Positions 33,078-41,751 of a stretch of DNA of 49,199 nucleotides are shown here, piece after piece. Position 1 is the first letter of the stretch; each line of letters begins with the position of its first letter. A program made the translations under genes and the position numbers. This DNA is from Hyphomicrobiales bacterium (lineage in GTDB: Bacteria > Pseudomonadota > Alphaproteobacteria > Rhizobiales > Kaistiaceae): positions 1 through 49,199 of the forward strand of contig JAAEOR010001103.1 in the NCBI GenBank assembly GCA_024222895.1, read 5' to 3'. Below the pieces are notes generated by a model that was not told the DNA's origin, did not search any database, and was given only the letters and a program-made list of their open reading frames with translations.

Positions 33078-34598
33078 ATGTTTCCCAAGCCTCGTTCAGA
33101 CCTGCGTCCCAACACGCTTGCCTTCGAGAACACGCCACTGGTCAGACCGACGGGGTTTCGCGAATACGATGCCCGATGGTGGTATGGGATCGCCGGCGAC
33201 GAGAAGCCGCCGGAACTCAACCTGATGGGTGTCACGGCCCTGGGTATGGGAATCGGGACGCTGCTCGGACGGATGGACGTGCGCCGCGAGATCGTCGTCG
33301 GCCACGACTACCGGGCCTACTCGTCGGCTATCAAGACCGCTTTGACGACCGGCCTGATGGCCTCCGGCTGCCGCGTCTACGACATCGGCATGGCGATGAC
33401 GCCGATGGCCTATTATGGCCAGTTCGCGCTTGATGTACCCGCCGTTGCAATGGTGACGGCGTCGCACAACGAGAACGGGTGGACCGGTGTCAAGATGGGC
33501 GCACAGCGGCCGATTACCTTTGGCCCTGACGAGATGGGCAAGTTGAAGACGATTGTCCTCGACGCCGATTTCGATCTTCGACACGAAGGCTCGTATGTCT
33601 ACGTGGAAAACTTTGCCGACCGCTACGCCGTCGACCTCACTGCGCGGCCCAAACTCAAACGCCGGATCAAGGTCGTCGCCGCCTGCGGCAACGGGACTGC
33701 CGGCGCCTTTGTGCCGGGCGTCCTCGAGGCGATTGGCGCCGAAGTCATCCCCCTCGACACCGAGCTCGACTATACCTTTCCGCGATACAACCCCAACCCG
33801 GAAGACATGGAGATGCTCCATGCCATCGCCGCGGCGGTCAAAGAGAGCGGCGCCGACATTGGCCTGGGATTTGACGGCGACGGCGACCGTTGCGGGGTGA
33901 TCGACAATGAGGGTGAGGAAATCTTCGCGGACAAGGTCGGCGTCATGCTGGCCCGCGATCTATCAAAGTTGCACCGCGGTTGCACTTTCGTTGTCGACGT
34001 CAAGTCGACCGGGCTTTATGCCACCGACCCGGTGCTTAAGGAAAACGAGGCGGGCACCGACTACTGGAAGACAGGTCACTCCTATATCAAGCGCAGGGTG
34101 AACGAATTGGGGGCCCTGGCCGGGTTCGAAAAGTCCGGCCACTATTTCTTCAACCAACCGATTGGCCGCGGATATGACGACGGCCTTGTCTCGGCACTCG
34201 CCATTCTCGATATGCTTGACCGCAATCCGGAAAAGTCGATGGCCGATCTCAAGCGGGCGCTGCCGAAGACGTGGGGGTCGCCAACGATGGCGGCGCATTG
34301 TGACGATGAGGTCAAATACGCGGTCGCCGATGCGGTCAAGGACACGTTCGAGGCGAAACACAAAGCAGGTGAGGCCGTCGGTGGGCACGCGATCACCGAC
34401 TTGATCACCGTTAACGGCGTCCGCGTCGTGACCGATGACGGGACCTGGGGACTGGTTCGCGCTTCGTCCAACAAGCCGGAGCTTGTGGTTGTGGTTGAAA
34501 GCCCGGTCTCCGAGACGCGGATGCGCGATATGTTCGGCGTGGTCGACGCGGCTCTGCGGGAGCATCCCCAGGTCGGCGCCTACAACCAGACAATCTAA
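33078..34598 (+). CDS. Phosphomannomutase/phosphoglucomutase
   Basis: A 506-residue alpha-D-phosphohexomutase. The phosphoserine is Ser129 in MVTASHNENGWTG, the magnesium loop is GFDGDGDRCGV (about 265-273), the sugar-ring motif is GFEKSGHYFF and the phosphate-binding RASSNKPEL lies near the end. It interconverts mannose or glucose 6- and 1-phosphates, supplying nucleotide sugars for polysaccharide or LPS. The ATG at 33078 starts MFPKPRSDLRPN. galM follows after 12 nt, so they share a message. ManB/AlgC/Pgm assignment cannot be settled from sequence. Confidence 0.93.
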   Translation: MFPKPRSDLRPNTLAFENTPLVRPTGFREYDARWWYGIAGDEKPPELNLMGVTALGMGIGTLLGRMDVRREIVVGHDYRAYSSAIKTALTTGLMASGCRVYDIGMAMTPMAYYGQFALDVPAVAMVTASHNENGWTGVKMGAQRPITFGPDEMGKLKTIVLDADFDLRHEGSYVYVENFADRYAVDLTARPKLKRRIKVVAACGNGTAGAFVPGVLEAIGAEVIPLDTELDYTFPRYNPNPEDMEMLHAIAAAVKESGADIGLGFDGDGDRCGVIDNEGEEIFADKVGVMLARDLSKLHRGCTFVVDVKSTGLYATDPVLKENEAGTDYWKTGHSYIKRRVNELGALAGFEKSGHYFFNQPIGRGYDDGLVSALAILDMLDRNPEKSMADLKRALPKTWGSPTMAAHCDDEVKYAVADAVKDTFEAKHKAGEAVGGHAITDLITVNGVRVVTDDGTWGLVRASSNKPELVVVVESPVSETRMRDMFGVVDAALREHPQVGAYNQTI

Positions 34599-34610
34599 GG
34601 CCCGCCGAGA

Positions 34611-35624
34611 ATGACCGCCACACGGTTTGGGCAGTTGCCTGACGGCAGCGATGTCCTTGAAGTGCAGATCGCCGACGGTGAGCTGACTGCCAGCATCATC
34701 ACCTTCGGCGGAGTGATCAGGGACATCAGGCTGGCCGATATTGATCATCCGCTGGTGCTCGGTTTTGATGATTTGGACAGCTACTATCACCATTCGCCTT
34801 TCTTCGGCGCCCTGGTCGGCAGGACCGCCAACCGGACGGCCGGCGGCCGATTGGAGATCGGCGACAAAGTCCATCAGCTGCATCTCAACGAAGCGGGTCG
34901 AACCCACCTGCACGGTGGGGCGGAAGGCTTCGGCAGGCAGAACTGGCGGCTGGTCGAGCACGATGGTGCAAGTGTCACCCTCGGTCTCGTCAGCGAGGAC
35001 GGCCACCAGGGTTATCCCGGCCGCGTCGAGGTCACCTGCCGATACGCCATCAAGGCGCCGGGGTCCTTAATCCTCGAGGCGATCGCAGTGACCGATGCAC
35101 CGACCGCCGTCAACTTGGCGCAGCACTCATACTTCAATCTGGATGCGGCAGCCTCGATCCTCGATCATGAGGTTCAGATTTTCGCCGACGCCTATACTCC
35201 GGTGGATGACCAGCGGATTCCCACCGGTGAAATCCAACCCGTGGCCGGAACACCGTATGATTTCCGCAAGCCTAGACCGATACGGTGGGCGCATGATGGG
35301 CAGCGTTTTGCCTATGATATCAATATGGTGATCGACCGGTCGAAAGCCGAAGACCCGAGACCCCTGGCGCGGCTGCGTTCACCGGTCAACGGGGTCGAAC
35401 TGGCCGTTCACTCCACTGAACCAGGGGTCCAGTTCTACGACGGCAACATGATGGATGTGAAAGTGCCGGGTCTCGGTGGGCGGCGCTATGACGTCTGTTC
35501 CGGCGTGTGCTTTGAACCGCAGCTGTTCCCCGATGCGCCGAACCAGCCTGACTTCCCGACGACATTGCTGTCGCCCGGGGAAACCTACCGCCAGATCACG
35601 GAGTTTGCGTTCACCCGAAGCTGA
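34611..35624 (+). CDS. galM: Aldose 1-epimerase (mutarotase)
   Basis: A 337-residue enzyme interconverting alpha and beta anomers of aldoses. The catalytic histidine lies in NLAQHSYFNLD and the catalytic glutamate in SGVCFEPQLFPDAPNQ; FFGALVGRTANR and LNEAGRTHLHGG are typical substrate-site segments. It supplies the beta anomer for sugar dehydrogenases or kinases, matching the SDR two genes upstream and glk elsewhere. It is the last gene of the phosphomutase unit. Confidence 0.95.
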   Translation: MTATRFGQLPDGSDVLEVQIADGELTASIITFGGVIRDIRLADIDHPLVLGFDDLDSYYHHSPFFGALVGRTANRTAGGRLEIGDKVHQLHLNEAGRTHLHGGAEGFGRQNWRLVEHDGASVTLGLVSEDGHQGYPGRVEVTCRYAIKAPGSLILEAIAVTDAPTAVNLAQHSYFNLDAAASILDHEVQIFADAYTPVDDQRIPTGEIQPVAGTPYDFRKPRPIRWAHDGQRFAYDINMVIDRSKAEDPRPLARLRSPVNGVELAVHSTEPGVQFYDGNMMDVKVPGLGGRRYDVCSGVCFEPQLFPDAPNQPDFPTTLLSPGETYRQITEFAFTRS

Positions 35625-35763
35625 TCTCGTCAGTCGCCGGTTTTGTCAGCCACAGCCGGCGCGCGACCGGTCCGAACGCGTATCGCCTTCACTTCCATGC
35701 AGCGCTATGATGGCGGCAACACTTGCCCAAGCGATCGCTTGTCAGAGCGTGAGGGACTGGAAT

Positions 35764-36579
35764 ATGAACAGTCTATTTGATCAGCCGTGGCTCATAGACC
35801 CTGTTTTTCGCAGGGCATTGCAGGTTCTAAAAAAGAAAAGTGACGGTGATTTCGAAAAAGACGAAATAGCTTTTTTGTCAAGACTGTTTAAATACATAGA
35901 TACGGAAAAGGTGTCATTTAAAAGTCTTTTCGAATTTCTTTCATATTCTTTTCTCTTCAGAGAAAAATCCGTTTCGCAAATCGGTCAGGATCTTTGGATT
36001 CTCTTCATGACCAGCGAAATGCAAGCTGGTTATTTTGTCGAATTCGGCGCCTGCGATGGGCGTGTCAACTCCAACACGCTTCTCCTCGAGCGCGATTTTG
36101 GCTGGCGCGGCATCGTCGCTGAACCCAATCCCGATTGGCACGCTGATCTTGGTAAAAACCGCCGCTGTTCGATCTCCCACGAATGTGTTGCCGCGCACTC
36201 GGGTAGTGAGATTTCGTTCGATTGTGTGGTCGACCCAGCTCTCTCTACGATGACCGACCTGACGCCGGCCGACAGTCATGAACGGGAGGTCGCCAGGCGT
36301 GTTCGCGTCCCGACGATAAGCCTCAACGATCTGCTCGACAGGCACGATGCGCCGACTGTCGTCGACTATGTCTCGATTGATACCGAGGGATCGGAGTTCC
36401 TGATCCTCGAAGCTTTCGATTTCTCCAAACGGCAAATCAATTTCCTCACCGTCGAGCACAATCGCGACGATGCGAAACGACAGGACATCCTCCGGCTGAT
36501 GGAGAGCAACGGCTTTCGACGCTGGTATCCGGAGGCAACCCGATTCGACGACTGGTATGTTTGCGAGGCGTGGGGGTAG
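35764..36579 (+). CDS. FkbM-family methyltransferase with AT-rich 5' part
   Basis: A 271-residue protein with a class I methyltransferase domain of the FkbM type: FVEFGACDGRVNSNTLLLE (SAM site), GIVAEPNPDW, VDYVSIDTEGSEFLILEAF and a TVEHNRDD segment. Such enzymes usually O-methylate sugars or other small molecules, often in polysaccharide or glycan clusters. The first 80 or so residues (lysine-rich, VLKKKSDGDFEKDEIAF) are coded by markedly AT-richer DNA than the rest of the gene and its neighbours, pointing to transfer or a domain graft. GAGGGAC lies before the ATG at 35764. Confidence 0.85.
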   Translation: MNSLFDQPWLIDPVFRRALQVLKKKSDGDFEKDEIAFLSRLFKYIDTEKVSFKSLFEFLSYSFLFREKSVSQIGQDLWILFMTSEMQAGYFVEFGACDGRVNSNTLLLERDFGWRGIVAEPNPDWHADLGKNRRCSISHECVAAHSGSEISFDCVVDPALSTMTDLTPADSHEREVARRVRVPTISLNDLLDRHDAPTVVDYVSIDTEGSEFLILEAFDFSKRQINFLTVEHNRDDAKRQDILRLMESNGFRRWYPEATRFDDWYVCEAWG

Positions 36580-36682
36580 GCCGGAATCATCTATTGCCTG
36601 CGTTGTTCCAAACTTTGCGAGTTCGCGCCTTCGTGCAAGATTGCCGCGAATCGAGAGCATCGGGCGTAGGACTGGAGTTGTG

Positions 36683-37618
36683 ATGCGAGCCGAACAGCGA
36701 TGGATAAGAACGATCATAATGGCCGTCGCCCTGTCGATGGGTGGCATGGTCGGTTCGGCCGCGGATTGGCGTGACGGATTCGACGGGTTGCGCGTGGGTG
36801 TTCCCCTTGCACCGAATGCGTCCTACGAAATCGCGATACTCGAACCGTTTCGTGCCTACCTTCAAGGGGCCACCGGCGTGCCCGTCGAGATCGTAGCGGT
36901 AGGCGGGTATCCGGAGCTGATCGACGCTCAGGTCAGCGGTCAGGTTAACTATGGTATTTACAGCGCAACGAGCTTTGCCACCGCCGTAGAGACCTGTGAC
37001 TGCGTGGAGGCAGTGGCTGCCCCGGTCGCTGCCAATGGCGCGCTCGGCTTTTATTCCGTCCTTCTGGCAAGAAAGGGAAGCGGGATCAGAACCCTCGCTG
37101 AAGCGGAGGGGAAGAGCTTGGCGCTGACCGGAGCCGGGTCAGTCGCCGGGAACCTGATACCGATGCAGGCGCTCGCCGCGGAGGGAATCGTTCCGCGCCA
37201 GTATTTCACCCGCATTGTCGTCGAAGCAGATCCCCGGGCAGCGATCATGGCGCTTCTCGCCCGGGAGGTCGACGTGGCGGTCGGCTGGTCGAGCTTCACC
37301 GGTACGACACTGACCGGCTATGATTTTGGCGTGCTGACGCGGATGGTCGCCGATGGTGAGCTGAACATGGGGCAGGTTCGGATCATCTGGCGGTCGCCGC
37401 TGATCCCCTTCGGCCCCCACGCGATCAGCGCTGACCTGCCGCCCGAGCTCAAGCAGGCGATTGCGCGAGCAATGACCGCGATTGCCGTAAGTGCGCCGGA
37501 AGCTCTTGATGCAGTCGATAGCTACGGCTTCGGGGGTGGTGGTTTCACCACACCTGATTCCAGTCTCTATGAGATCGTAATGGATCTGGTCCGGCCGGAA
37601 GACGGTTCCAGCCAGTAG
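36683..37618 (+). CDS. PhnD-family periplasmic binding protein
   Basis: A 311-residue exported protein of the phosphate/phosphite/phosphonate ABC transporter binding family. A signal peptide (IIMAVALSMGGMVGSAA) is followed by LRVGVPLAPNASYEIAILEP, YPELIDAQVSGQVNYGIYSA and LALTGAGSVAGNLIPMQALA, the two-lobed PhnD layout. No permease or ATPase genes accompany it, so it may be an orphan receptor, and the ligand is not assured. The ATG at 36683 has GGAG upstream. Confidence 0.83.
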   Translation: MRAEQRWIRTIIMAVALSMGGMVGSAADWRDGFDGLRVGVPLAPNASYEIAILEPFRAYLQGATGVPVEIVAVGGYPELIDAQVSGQVNYGIYSATSFATAVETCDCVEAVAAPVAANGALGFYSVLLARKGSGIRTLAEAEGKSLALTGAGSVAGNLIPMQALAAEGIVPRQYFTRIVVEADPRAAIMALLAREVDVAVGWSSFTGTTLTGYDFGVLTRMVADGELNMGQVRIIWRSPLIPFGPHAISADLPPELKQAIARAMTAIAVSAPEALDAVDSYGFGGGGFTTPDSSLYEIVMDLVRPEDGSSQ

Positions 37619-38046
37619 TCGGCCACCGCCAGCTGGCCCGTGCTCCTTCCTCGCTGTGATGCGTCTCGCAGCGGGCGATAATTGCACACGCTCCGAAACG
37701 GGCGTTTGCCACAAACCTTGACGCGCGATTCCCTGGCGGCGGCCGTATCTGGTTCGGAGCCTCGCGGTTACCGAAGCTCTCGAGTGGTAAACCAGCGGTT
37801 TCAGCGGGTAGTAAATGAACCCTGAAGCGGCTCACCAACAATCCCCGAAATCGCACGCTTGCGGGCGATACAATACTTAGGATTTTTTTAAAGTTAATAA
37901 GTGATTACAATATTGCATAACAATAAACCCAGGGATTAACTTAATTTCAGCGAATTCTAGGCAATTTGTCATTGGTTTTCGTCGGCGGCAAATCAAGAAG
38001 AAAGCGCCCGATTTCCAGAGTTGGAATTGTGAGTGAGGAGTCAAAA
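37619..38046. other. Intergenic region upstream of the Flp pilin gene
   Basis: About 430 nt without a gene. From 37870 to 37970 it is strikingly AT-rich for this genome and probably contains the pilin promoter, including a CtrA-like site listed separately. The rest shows nothing recognisable. Confidence 0.5.
37894..37908 (+). promoter_or_regulatory. CtrA-like box upstream of flp
   Basis: TTAA-N7-TTAC matches the alphaproteobacterial CtrA consensus TTAA-N7-TTAA at seven of eight fixed positions, 139 nt upstream of the Flp pilin start in an AT-rich stretch. Pilin genes are CtrA targets in Caulobacter. Chance occurrence is possible in AT-rich DNA. Confidence 0.4.
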
Positions 38047-38217
38047 ATGAAGAAGCTTGTTTTGCGCTTTGTCACGGATGAGTCCGGCAACGCCGCGATC
38101 GAGTACGGCCTGATCGCGTCGCTGATCGGCGTCGCCATTATCCTCGGTGCAACCGCTCTTGGCACCAACCTCAACAGCGCCCTCGCCGACCTGTCGGCCC
38201 AAACAAAGGGGCAGTAA
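38047..38217 (+). CDS. flp: Flp-family type IVb pilin
   Basis: A 56-residue prepilin. A short leader ends ESG, with cleavage expected before NAAIEYGLIASLIGVAIILG; the mature protein has glutamate at +5 and tyrosine at +6, as in Flp pilins, then a single hydrophobic helix. It forms Tad (tight adherence) pili used for surface attachment. AGGAG precedes the ATG. A large GC-rich hairpin follows the gene, then the prepilin peptidase. The other tad genes are not in the window. Confidence 0.94.
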   Translation: MKKLVLRFVTDESGNAAIEYGLIASLIGVAIILGATALGTNLNSALADLSAQTKGQ

Positions 38218-38230
38218 TCCTGACGCGATC

Positions 38231-38263
38231 GCCGGCCAGCGCGGCACCGGTGCCCCGGCCGGC
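38231..38263 (+). terminator. Nested GC-rich hairpin between flp and cpaA
   Basis: GCCGGCC (38231-38237) pairs with GGCCGGC (38257-38263), enclosing GGCACC/GGTGCC. There is no T tract. Such structures after a pilin gene usually protect the short abundant pilin message and reduce read-through to the peptidase. Confidence 0.5.
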
Positions 38264-38298
38264 ACGTCGCATCGCATAGGTTTAAGAGATCGTCCGGC

Positions 38299-38814
38299 AT
38301 GGTTCTTACTGTCATCTATCAGGGCCTGCTTGTTCTTTTCCCGGTCGCGATGGTCTATTCGGCCGCCGCCGATGTGCTCACCATGACCCTGTCAAACAGG
38401 ATTGCTCTGCTTCTCGCCGCCGGCTTTGTGTTATTGGCGCCCTTGACGGGCATGGATTGGATCGCGTTTGCGATGCACTTTGCAGCAGGTGCCGCCGTCC
38501 TTGCGGCGGGCTTTTTACTGTTCGCCCAGGGCTGGGTCGGTGGGGGCGACGCCAAGCTGGCTGCCGTCATCGCCTTGTGGCTCGGCTGGGACCATACATT
38601 GTCATTTATCGGCCTTTCCGCGTCATTCGGGGGGCTGATGGCGCTGGCAATCCTGTCGTTTCGCGGATCCGTGCTGCCGCAGGTCGTACTCCGCCAGCCA
38701 TGGGTACAGCGATTGCATCAGGATAAGGCCGGAATTCCCTATGGTGTGGCTCTGGCCGTTGGAGCCCTGGCGGTTTATCCGGATACGATCTGGATGAAGC
38801 TATCAGCCGGTTGA
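38299..38814 (+). CDS. cpaA: Prepilin peptidase, CpaA/TadV type (A24 family)
   Basis: A 171-residue inner-membrane aspartyl protease with about five hydrophobic segments. The two catalytic aspartates lie in SAAADVLTMTLSNRI and in GWVGGGDAKLAAVIALW (the GxGD motif). The short form without the N-methylation domain is typical of CpaA/TadV, which processes Flp pilins. It lies 81 nt downstream of flp. The remaining assembly genes must lie elsewhere in the genome if the system works. Confidence 0.92.
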   Translation: MVLTVIYQGLLVLFPVAMVYSAAADVLTMTLSNRIALLLAAGFVLLAPLTGMDWIAFAMHFAAGAAVLAAGFLLFAQGWVGGGDAKLAAVIALWLGWDHTLSFIGLSASFGGLMALAILSFRGSVLPQVVLRQPWVQRLHQDKAGIPYGVALAVGALAVYPDTIWMKLSAG

Positions 38815-38922
38815 GAGTCGACCTGCTGACGGATTCAATGCACCGGGCCGGGAGAACACCCATGCGTCCTGCCGATCGCCGGCCGCTTTGATTACGCCTC
38901 GAACCCTCAAACGGAGATCTGT

Positions 38923-40302
38923 GTGCCCGATTGTCTCGTCGCCGACCCTTCCACCTCTTCTCTGCCCGTCCATGCGGTTTCGCCCGAAACCCTGGAGCCT
39001 TTCCTGGCAGGTCCAGGTGCGGGCGCGGCAGAATGGGTGGCAGCCGCGGGCTTCAAGGCTGCTGCTGGATCAATTCTGGCGCTCCCCGGTCCCGAGGGGC
39101 GCCTCTCCGGCTTCCTGTTCGGCTTGGGGCCACAAGCCGACCGGCCGCCATTGCTCGCCGGATTTCTGGCGACACGCTTGCCGGCCGGCGTCTACGGGCT
39201 CGAATCCGGCTTCGACGATCCGGCCCAGGCGACTCTGGCTTTTGCCATGGGCGCCTATCGTTTCATACGCTACCGGGCGGGCGAGCCGGGCGCCCGCCTG
39301 GTGATTCCCCCCGGCGTCGATGCCGAGCAGGTCAGCCGGATTGCGGACGGCGTCGCGCTTACCCGCGACCTGGTCAATACACCGGCGAATGATCTTGGTC
39401 CGGCGGAACTGGCCGACGCGGTCTCGGAGTTGGCCGGCCGGCATGGGGCGTCCCTGTCGGTTATCGACGGCGAGGCTCTGGCGAACGGGTTTCCGCTGAT
39501 TCACATCGTCGGCGCCGGTGCTTCCCCCCATCGTGCCCCGCGACTCATCGATATGCAGTGGGGCGACGCGGCCAATCCCAAGGTTACCCTGGTTGGCAAG
39601 GGAGTTTGTTTCGACACCGGTGGTCTGGACCTGAAGCCCGCCGCCAATATGCTGATGATGAAAAAGGATATGGGTGGCGCTGGCAATGTCATCGGCCTCG
39701 CCCACCTGATCATGGCGACGGGCCTGCCGGTTCGCTTGCGGGTTCTGGTGCCGGCGGTCGAGAACGCTGTCTCGGACCGCGCATTTCGTCCCGGAGATGT
39801 GTTCCGGGCCCGAAACGGCCTCAATGTGGAGATCGGCAACACCGATGCCGAGGGGCGGCTGGTCCTTGCCGATGCTTTGACCCTGGCGTCGGAGGATTCG
39901 CCGGATCTGGTCATCGACATGGCGACGCTCACCGGCGCGGCGCGGGCGGCTCTGGGGCCGGATATTGTGCCCGTCTACACAACCGACGACACGCTGGCCG
40001 GAGATATTGCCCGCCACGGCGACAGGGTAGCCGATCCGGTGTGGCGGATGCCGCTGTGGCCGGGCTACCGGTCGATGCTCGACTCCAAGGTCGCCGATAT
40101 CAACAATGCCGGAGCATCGCCATTTGCCGGTTCGATCACCGCTGCTCTTTTTCTGTCGCGGTTCCTCCCCGAAGAGATAGTTTGGCTCCACGCCGATATC
40201 TTTGCATGGAATCCCATCGCCAAGCCGGCCCGGCCGGTTGGCGGCGAAGCCCAGGCCATCCGAGCGATCTATGCAATGCTGTCTGAGCGGTATCGCCCTT
40301 GA
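38923..40302 (+). CDS. Leucyl aminopeptidase family protein (M17)
   Basis: A 459-residue two-metal aminopeptidase. The N-terminal half is the family's variable domain; the catalytic half starts near 220 with VTLVGKGVCFDTGGLDLKP and KKDMGGAGNVIGLA, and carries the M17 signature NTDAEGRLVLADAL with metal-binding Asp and Glu. It trims N-terminal residues from peptides in the cytoplasm. The start is GTG at 38923 with GGAG upstream. A MarR regulator and an NlpC/P60 hydrolase follow closely, so the three may be co-expressed. Confidence 0.94.
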   Translation: MPDCLVADPSTSSLPVHAVSPETLEPFLAGPGAGAAEWVAAAGFKAAAGSILALPGPEGRLSGFLFGLGPQADRPPLLAGFLATRLPAGVYGLESGFDDPAQATLAFAMGAYRFIRYRAGEPGARLVIPPGVDAEQVSRIADGVALTRDLVNTPANDLGPAELADAVSELAGRHGASLSVIDGEALANGFPLIHIVGAGASPHRAPRLIDMQWGDAANPKVTLVGKGVCFDTGGLDLKPAANMLMMKKDMGGAGNVIGLAHLIMATGLPVRLRVLVPAVENAVSDRAFRPGDVFRARNGLNVEIGNTDAEGRLVLADALTLASEDSPDLVIDMATLTGAARAALGPDIVPVYTTDDTLAGDIARHGDRVADPVWRMPLWPGYRSMLDSKVADINNAGASPFAGSITAALFLSRFLPEEIVWLHADIFAWNPIAKPARPVGGEAQAIRAIYAMLSERYRP

Positions 40303-40361
40303 ACCAACCGCCGCCCGTGGCATAAGTAGGTTCGGTCCCGTAACGAATTGTGTCGCGAGCT

Positions 40362-40712
40362 ATGCCGGCCGAGATCAGACCCAGCCAGGCGCTTCAGCTT
40401 TGGCATGACGTGACATTCGATCTGGTCCGCGACGGCCGGGCCGATCTGTCCGCCCGTCAGATGGCCATTCTCCTGACGGTCTATCTTGAGCCACCGCCCC
40501 ATACGGTACGCGGACTGGCCGGCCGGCTAGGGGTGACCAAGCCGGTGGTTACCCGAGCGCTCGATACCATGGGGCGGCTCGGACTGCTTTCCCGGCGGCG
40601 TGACGAGGCGGACCGCCGCAACGTGCTCATCCAGCGGACCCTTGAGGGTGCGTTGGCGATCGAGCATTTGGGCGATGCGATTGTTGCCCGTTATCGCGAA
40701 TTGCCCTTGTAG
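40362..40712 (+). CDS. MarR-family transcriptional regulator, short
   Basis: A 116-residue winged-helix protein. The DNA-binding part is clear: LSARQMAILLTVYLEPPPHT, then VRGLAGRLGVTKPVVTRAL (helix-turn-helix) and GLLSRRRDEADRRNVLIQRT (wing). It is shorter than most MarR proteins (about 140-150 residues), losing part of the dimer helices. ATG at 40362 is used; GTG at 40350 would add four residues. It sits between the aminopeptidase and NlpC/P60 genes and may control them; the ligand is unknown. Confidence 0.85.
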   Translation: MPAEIRPSQALQLWHDVTFDLVRDGRADLSARQMAILLTVYLEPPPHTVRGLAGRLGVTKPVVTRALDTMGRLGLLSRRRDEADRRNVLIQRTLEGALAIEHLGDAIVARYRELPL

Positions 40713-40720
40713 AAAAAGCG

Positions 40721-41596
40721 ATGGAGCGGCAAACCCTCGATCCGCGTCTGAACGCTTTCCGGGCCAGCCTTGCCGACACGCGGCTCGAGGGTCAGGTCGC
40801 CGCTGCTCGCTTTGTCGAAGGGACGCTGCGCCGCGTCGCGGTCACGTCAGCACCATTGCAGAATTCGTCGGAGCCCACCGCCGAATGGGGAAGCGAATTG
40901 CTCCGGGGGGAGACGGTGCGCGTCTATGACGTGGACACTGCTGGCCGGGCCTGGGTGCGCAATGAGCGCGACGGATATGTCGGTTATTGCGCCGACGATG
41001 CCCTCGGCCAACTGAAACCTGACCCCACCGATCGTGTCGCCGTGATACGGACGTTCATCTACCCCGATGCGGACATGAAGCATCCACCGCATGGTTGGCT
41101 CACGCTTGGCAGCGCGGTTGCGCTGGAGGATGGCGAAGTCGAGACTCGCGGCACCCGGTTCAGGCTCTTGACCAGCGGGGAGGGGGCGGTTGTCGCCTCT
41201 CATCTGGCCCCGCTGAAGGGAAGACACGAACCCGATTTTGTTGCGGTCGCAGAGCGGTTTGTCGAAACGCCGTATCTTTGGGGTGGGCGCACCAGCCTTG
41301 GCCTGGATTGTTCGGCACTGGTGCAATTGTCTCTGATGACCGCCGGTATTGCCGTGCCACGCGACACGGACCTTCAGGAGCAAAGTGTCGGCCAGCCAGT
41401 TGCTGTTGGAGCCGAGGCGGATCTGGCCCGCGGCGATCTGGTTTTCTGGCCAGGCCATGTCGCGATCATGGTCGACGCCGAGCGTATCGTGCACGCAAGC
41501 GGTCATCACATGCGAGTTGTCATCGAACCCCTGAAAACAGCAGCCGGACGAATTGCAGAAACCGACAGACAGCCCACGTCGGTCCGGCGCCAATGA
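40721..41596 (+). CDS. NlpC/P60-family hydrolase with SH3-like domains
   Basis: A 291-residue cysteine peptidase of family C40. Two SH3-like segments (about 40-100 and 105-165) precede the NlpC/P60 domain, which carries Cys197 in TSLGLDCSALVQL, His246 in FWPGHVAIMVD and His258 in IVHASGHH. These enzymes cut gamma-D-glutamyl-diaminopimelate bonds in murein peptides; no signal peptide is seen, so it may act on recycled muropeptides in the cytoplasm, matching the aminopeptidase two genes upstream. The ATG at 40721 lies eight nt after the marR stop. Confidence 0.9.
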   Translation: MERQTLDPRLNAFRASLADTRLEGQVAAARFVEGTLRRVAVTSAPLQNSSEPTAEWGSELLRGETVRVYDVDTAGRAWVRNERDGYVGYCADDALGQLKPDPTDRVAVIRTFIYPDADMKHPPHGWLTLGSAVALEDGEVETRGTRFRLLTSGEGAVVASHLAPLKGRHEPDFVAVAERFVETPYLWGGRTSLGLDCSALVQLSLMTAGIAVPRDTDLQEQSVGQPVAVGAEADLARGDLVFWPGHVAIMVDAERIVHASGHHMRVVIEPLKTAAGRIAETDRQPTSVRRQ

Positions 41597-41751
41597 ACTG
41601 CTGACCGCAGCGCGAGTTCGCCGATTCGGATGATCGCTGTGTAGTCTCTCCATCGGCCGCACTTGTCTTGCCGCACAGGCTCGTCATTTTTCTTGCGCAG
41701 ATCTGCGACTATGCTACGCCGATTGCCCTTTTTCAGCCGAGCCACGCCACC

